Below are positions 63,543-64,000 of a DNA stretch of 64,000 nucleotides, piece after piece. The position numbers were made by a program, and so were the translations under genes. Source of the DNA: an uncultured Methylopila sp. (lineage in GTDB: Bacteria > Pseudomonadota > Alphaproteobacteria > Rhizobiales > Methylopilaceae); the NCBI GenBank assembly GCA_902168115.1, contig CABHPB010000082.1:124001-188000 (forward strand). The letters are read 5' to 3'. The number at the start of each line of letters is the position of its first letter. Position 1 is the first letter of the stretch. The notes beneath the pieces are model-generated. The model was given only the letters and a program-made list of their open reading frames with translations. It was not told where the DNA came from and did not search any database.

Positions 63543-63592
63543 GCCCCTCGATGGGCGTTGCGGTCCAAGCGTCAGCGCCGACGCGAACCACG
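63543..63592 (-). promoter_or_regulatory. Tandem-hairpin ANTAR (NasT/NasR-type) leader, nrt operon
   Basis: Hairpin 1 (63589-63562, minus) has outer stem GGTTC/GGACC and inner stem GCGTC/GACGC with loop GGCGCT. Hairpin 2 (63556-63543) has stem GCCC/GGGC with loop ATCGAG, identical to the loop in the other leader. Stem bases differ between the two copies while pairing is kept, which supports RNA function. The terminator follows directly. Confidence 0.75.
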
Positions 63593-63602
63593 CGACCTGT
63601 CA

Positions 63603-63618
63603 TTCAAGACGCGTGCCA
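63603..63618 (-). promoter_or_regulatory. Sigma-54-like promoter of the nrt operon
   Basis: TGGCACG-N4-TTGAA on the minus strand, followed by TGA; the -24 element is perfect and the -12 element has A for C. The predicted start (about 63592) falls immediately before hairpin 1. Matches the copy at 60124-60139. Confidence 0.62.
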
Positions 63619-63725
63619 GTTCGGTCGCGAAGCCGACTTCGGTTCAATTTGGAGAGTTCGAAGCGAATTGGCCGAACTTCGACCGCATGGGCGCCGACAT
63701 GATCGCGCGCCCGGCTTTTGTGCAG

Positions 63726-63742
63726 TGCACTAAACTTGTGCA
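63726..63742 (-). promoter_or_regulatory. NtrC-type dyad upstream of the nrt operon
   Basis: TGCACTAAACTTGTGCA is a perfect TGCAC-N7-GTGCA dyad, the NtrC-binding consensus, about 140 bases before the predicted transcription start and between nasS and the promoter. A further half-site (TTTTGTGCAG) adjoins it. Supports nitrogen-limitation control of nitrate uptake. Confidence 0.68.
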
Positions 63743-63774
63743 GATCGCGGATCGATTCAGCCGCGCTGGATTCG

Positions 63775-64000
63775 TCAGCCGAGCTTCGATCCGATGGGAT
63801 CGGCGACCGACGGCGCGGAGATCCCGAGGGCGGCGTCGAAGACGTCGGCGCGATAGACCGAAGCCGCCAGCGCCTCCTCCTCGGGCCCACCCTTCGTCTG
63901 GCCCCAGCGGGCCATCTCGGCGTACAGCCAGCGCGCATGCCGCTCGTCGGGACGCATGGCGCCGTCCCGCGCGAAGACAAGATAGCGGCCGTCGTTGCGC
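63775..64000 (-). CDS. nasS: NasS-like nitrate sensor (partial, C-terminus)
   Basis: The last 75 residues of a gene that continues past the window end. The segment YLVFARDGAMRPDERHARWLYAEMARWGQ aligns with [30 protein letters not shown] near the C-terminus of the NrtA encoded just downstream. It is therefore an NrtA/CmpA-fold protein. Located immediately before an nrt operon with NasT-type leaders, it best fits NasS, the cytosolic nitrate sensor that sequesters NasT when nitrate is absent. Whether a signal peptide exists cannot be seen. A second NrtA is the alternative. Confidence 0.75.
   Translation of the reverse strand, partial: RNDGRYLVFARDGAMRPDERHARWLYAEMARWGQTKGGPEEEALAASVYRADVFDAALGISAPSVADPIGSKLG

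Overview
The window is high-GC DNA (roughly two thirds G+C by eye) from an alphaproteobacterium, most likely a member of the Hyphomicrobiales (Rhizobiales). Supporting evidence is the aa3 oxidase operon order ctaC-ctaD-ctaB-small coxF-like gene-ctaG-ctaE-DUF983, the families DUF1127, DUF4170, IalB and DUF2236, plant-type GshA, tandem L,D-transpeptidases, and NasS-type nitrate control. I cannot name a genus. No rRNA, tRNA, CRISPR array, intact insertion sequence or prophage was seen.

Layout. 1-5.4 kb: cytochrome c oxidase operon (minus). 5.8-13.9 kb: IalB-like protein, a VapBC-type toxin-antitoxin pair, an overlapping pabB-pabA-pabC operon for p-aminobenzoate, a KefB/C-type antiporter, DUF937 and DUF1127 proteins. 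14-18.1 kb: LysR regulator and a four-gene polar amino acid ABC importer. 18.4-24.3 kb: multicopper oxidase, a remnant alpha/beta hydrolase, TehA-like and EamA transporters, a DmeF-like metal exporter. 24.3-38.1 kb: mostly housekeeping genes (gshA, two L,D-transpeptidases, rsmE, ubiA, cysQ, an aminotransferase, a GH13 glucosidase) with small proteins of unknown role.

38.8-43.9 kb holds an accessory cluster: a di-iron fatty-acid-hydroxylase-like membrane enzyme, two small membrane proteins, a DUF6166 protein, a PanB homologue with altered metal ligands, a GntR/FCD regulator and an MFS transporter. An identical 14-bp AT-rich element lies before the first gene and, inverted, in the regulator/transporter intergenic region, so the whole block looks like one GntR regulon for an unidentified pathway. 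44-50.7 kb: rfbC and rfbA separated by two tandem RTX/cadherin secreted proteins, then trmO and a zinc alcohol dehydrogenase.

52.5-64 kb is a complete assimilatory nitrate module on the minus strand: nasS (cut by the window edge), nrtABC-type importer, then an FAD oxidoreductase, NirA nitrite reductase, a CysJ-like reductase and NasA nitrate reductase. The two operons (nrtABC and the reductase operon) are preceded by near-copy control regions. In transcription order each has an NtrC-like dyad, a sigma-54-like promoter, two tandem hairpins of the type bound by ANTAR (NasT/NasR) antiterminators, and an intrinsic terminator. Together these imply double control by nitrogen limitation (NtrC) and nitrate (NasS-NasT).
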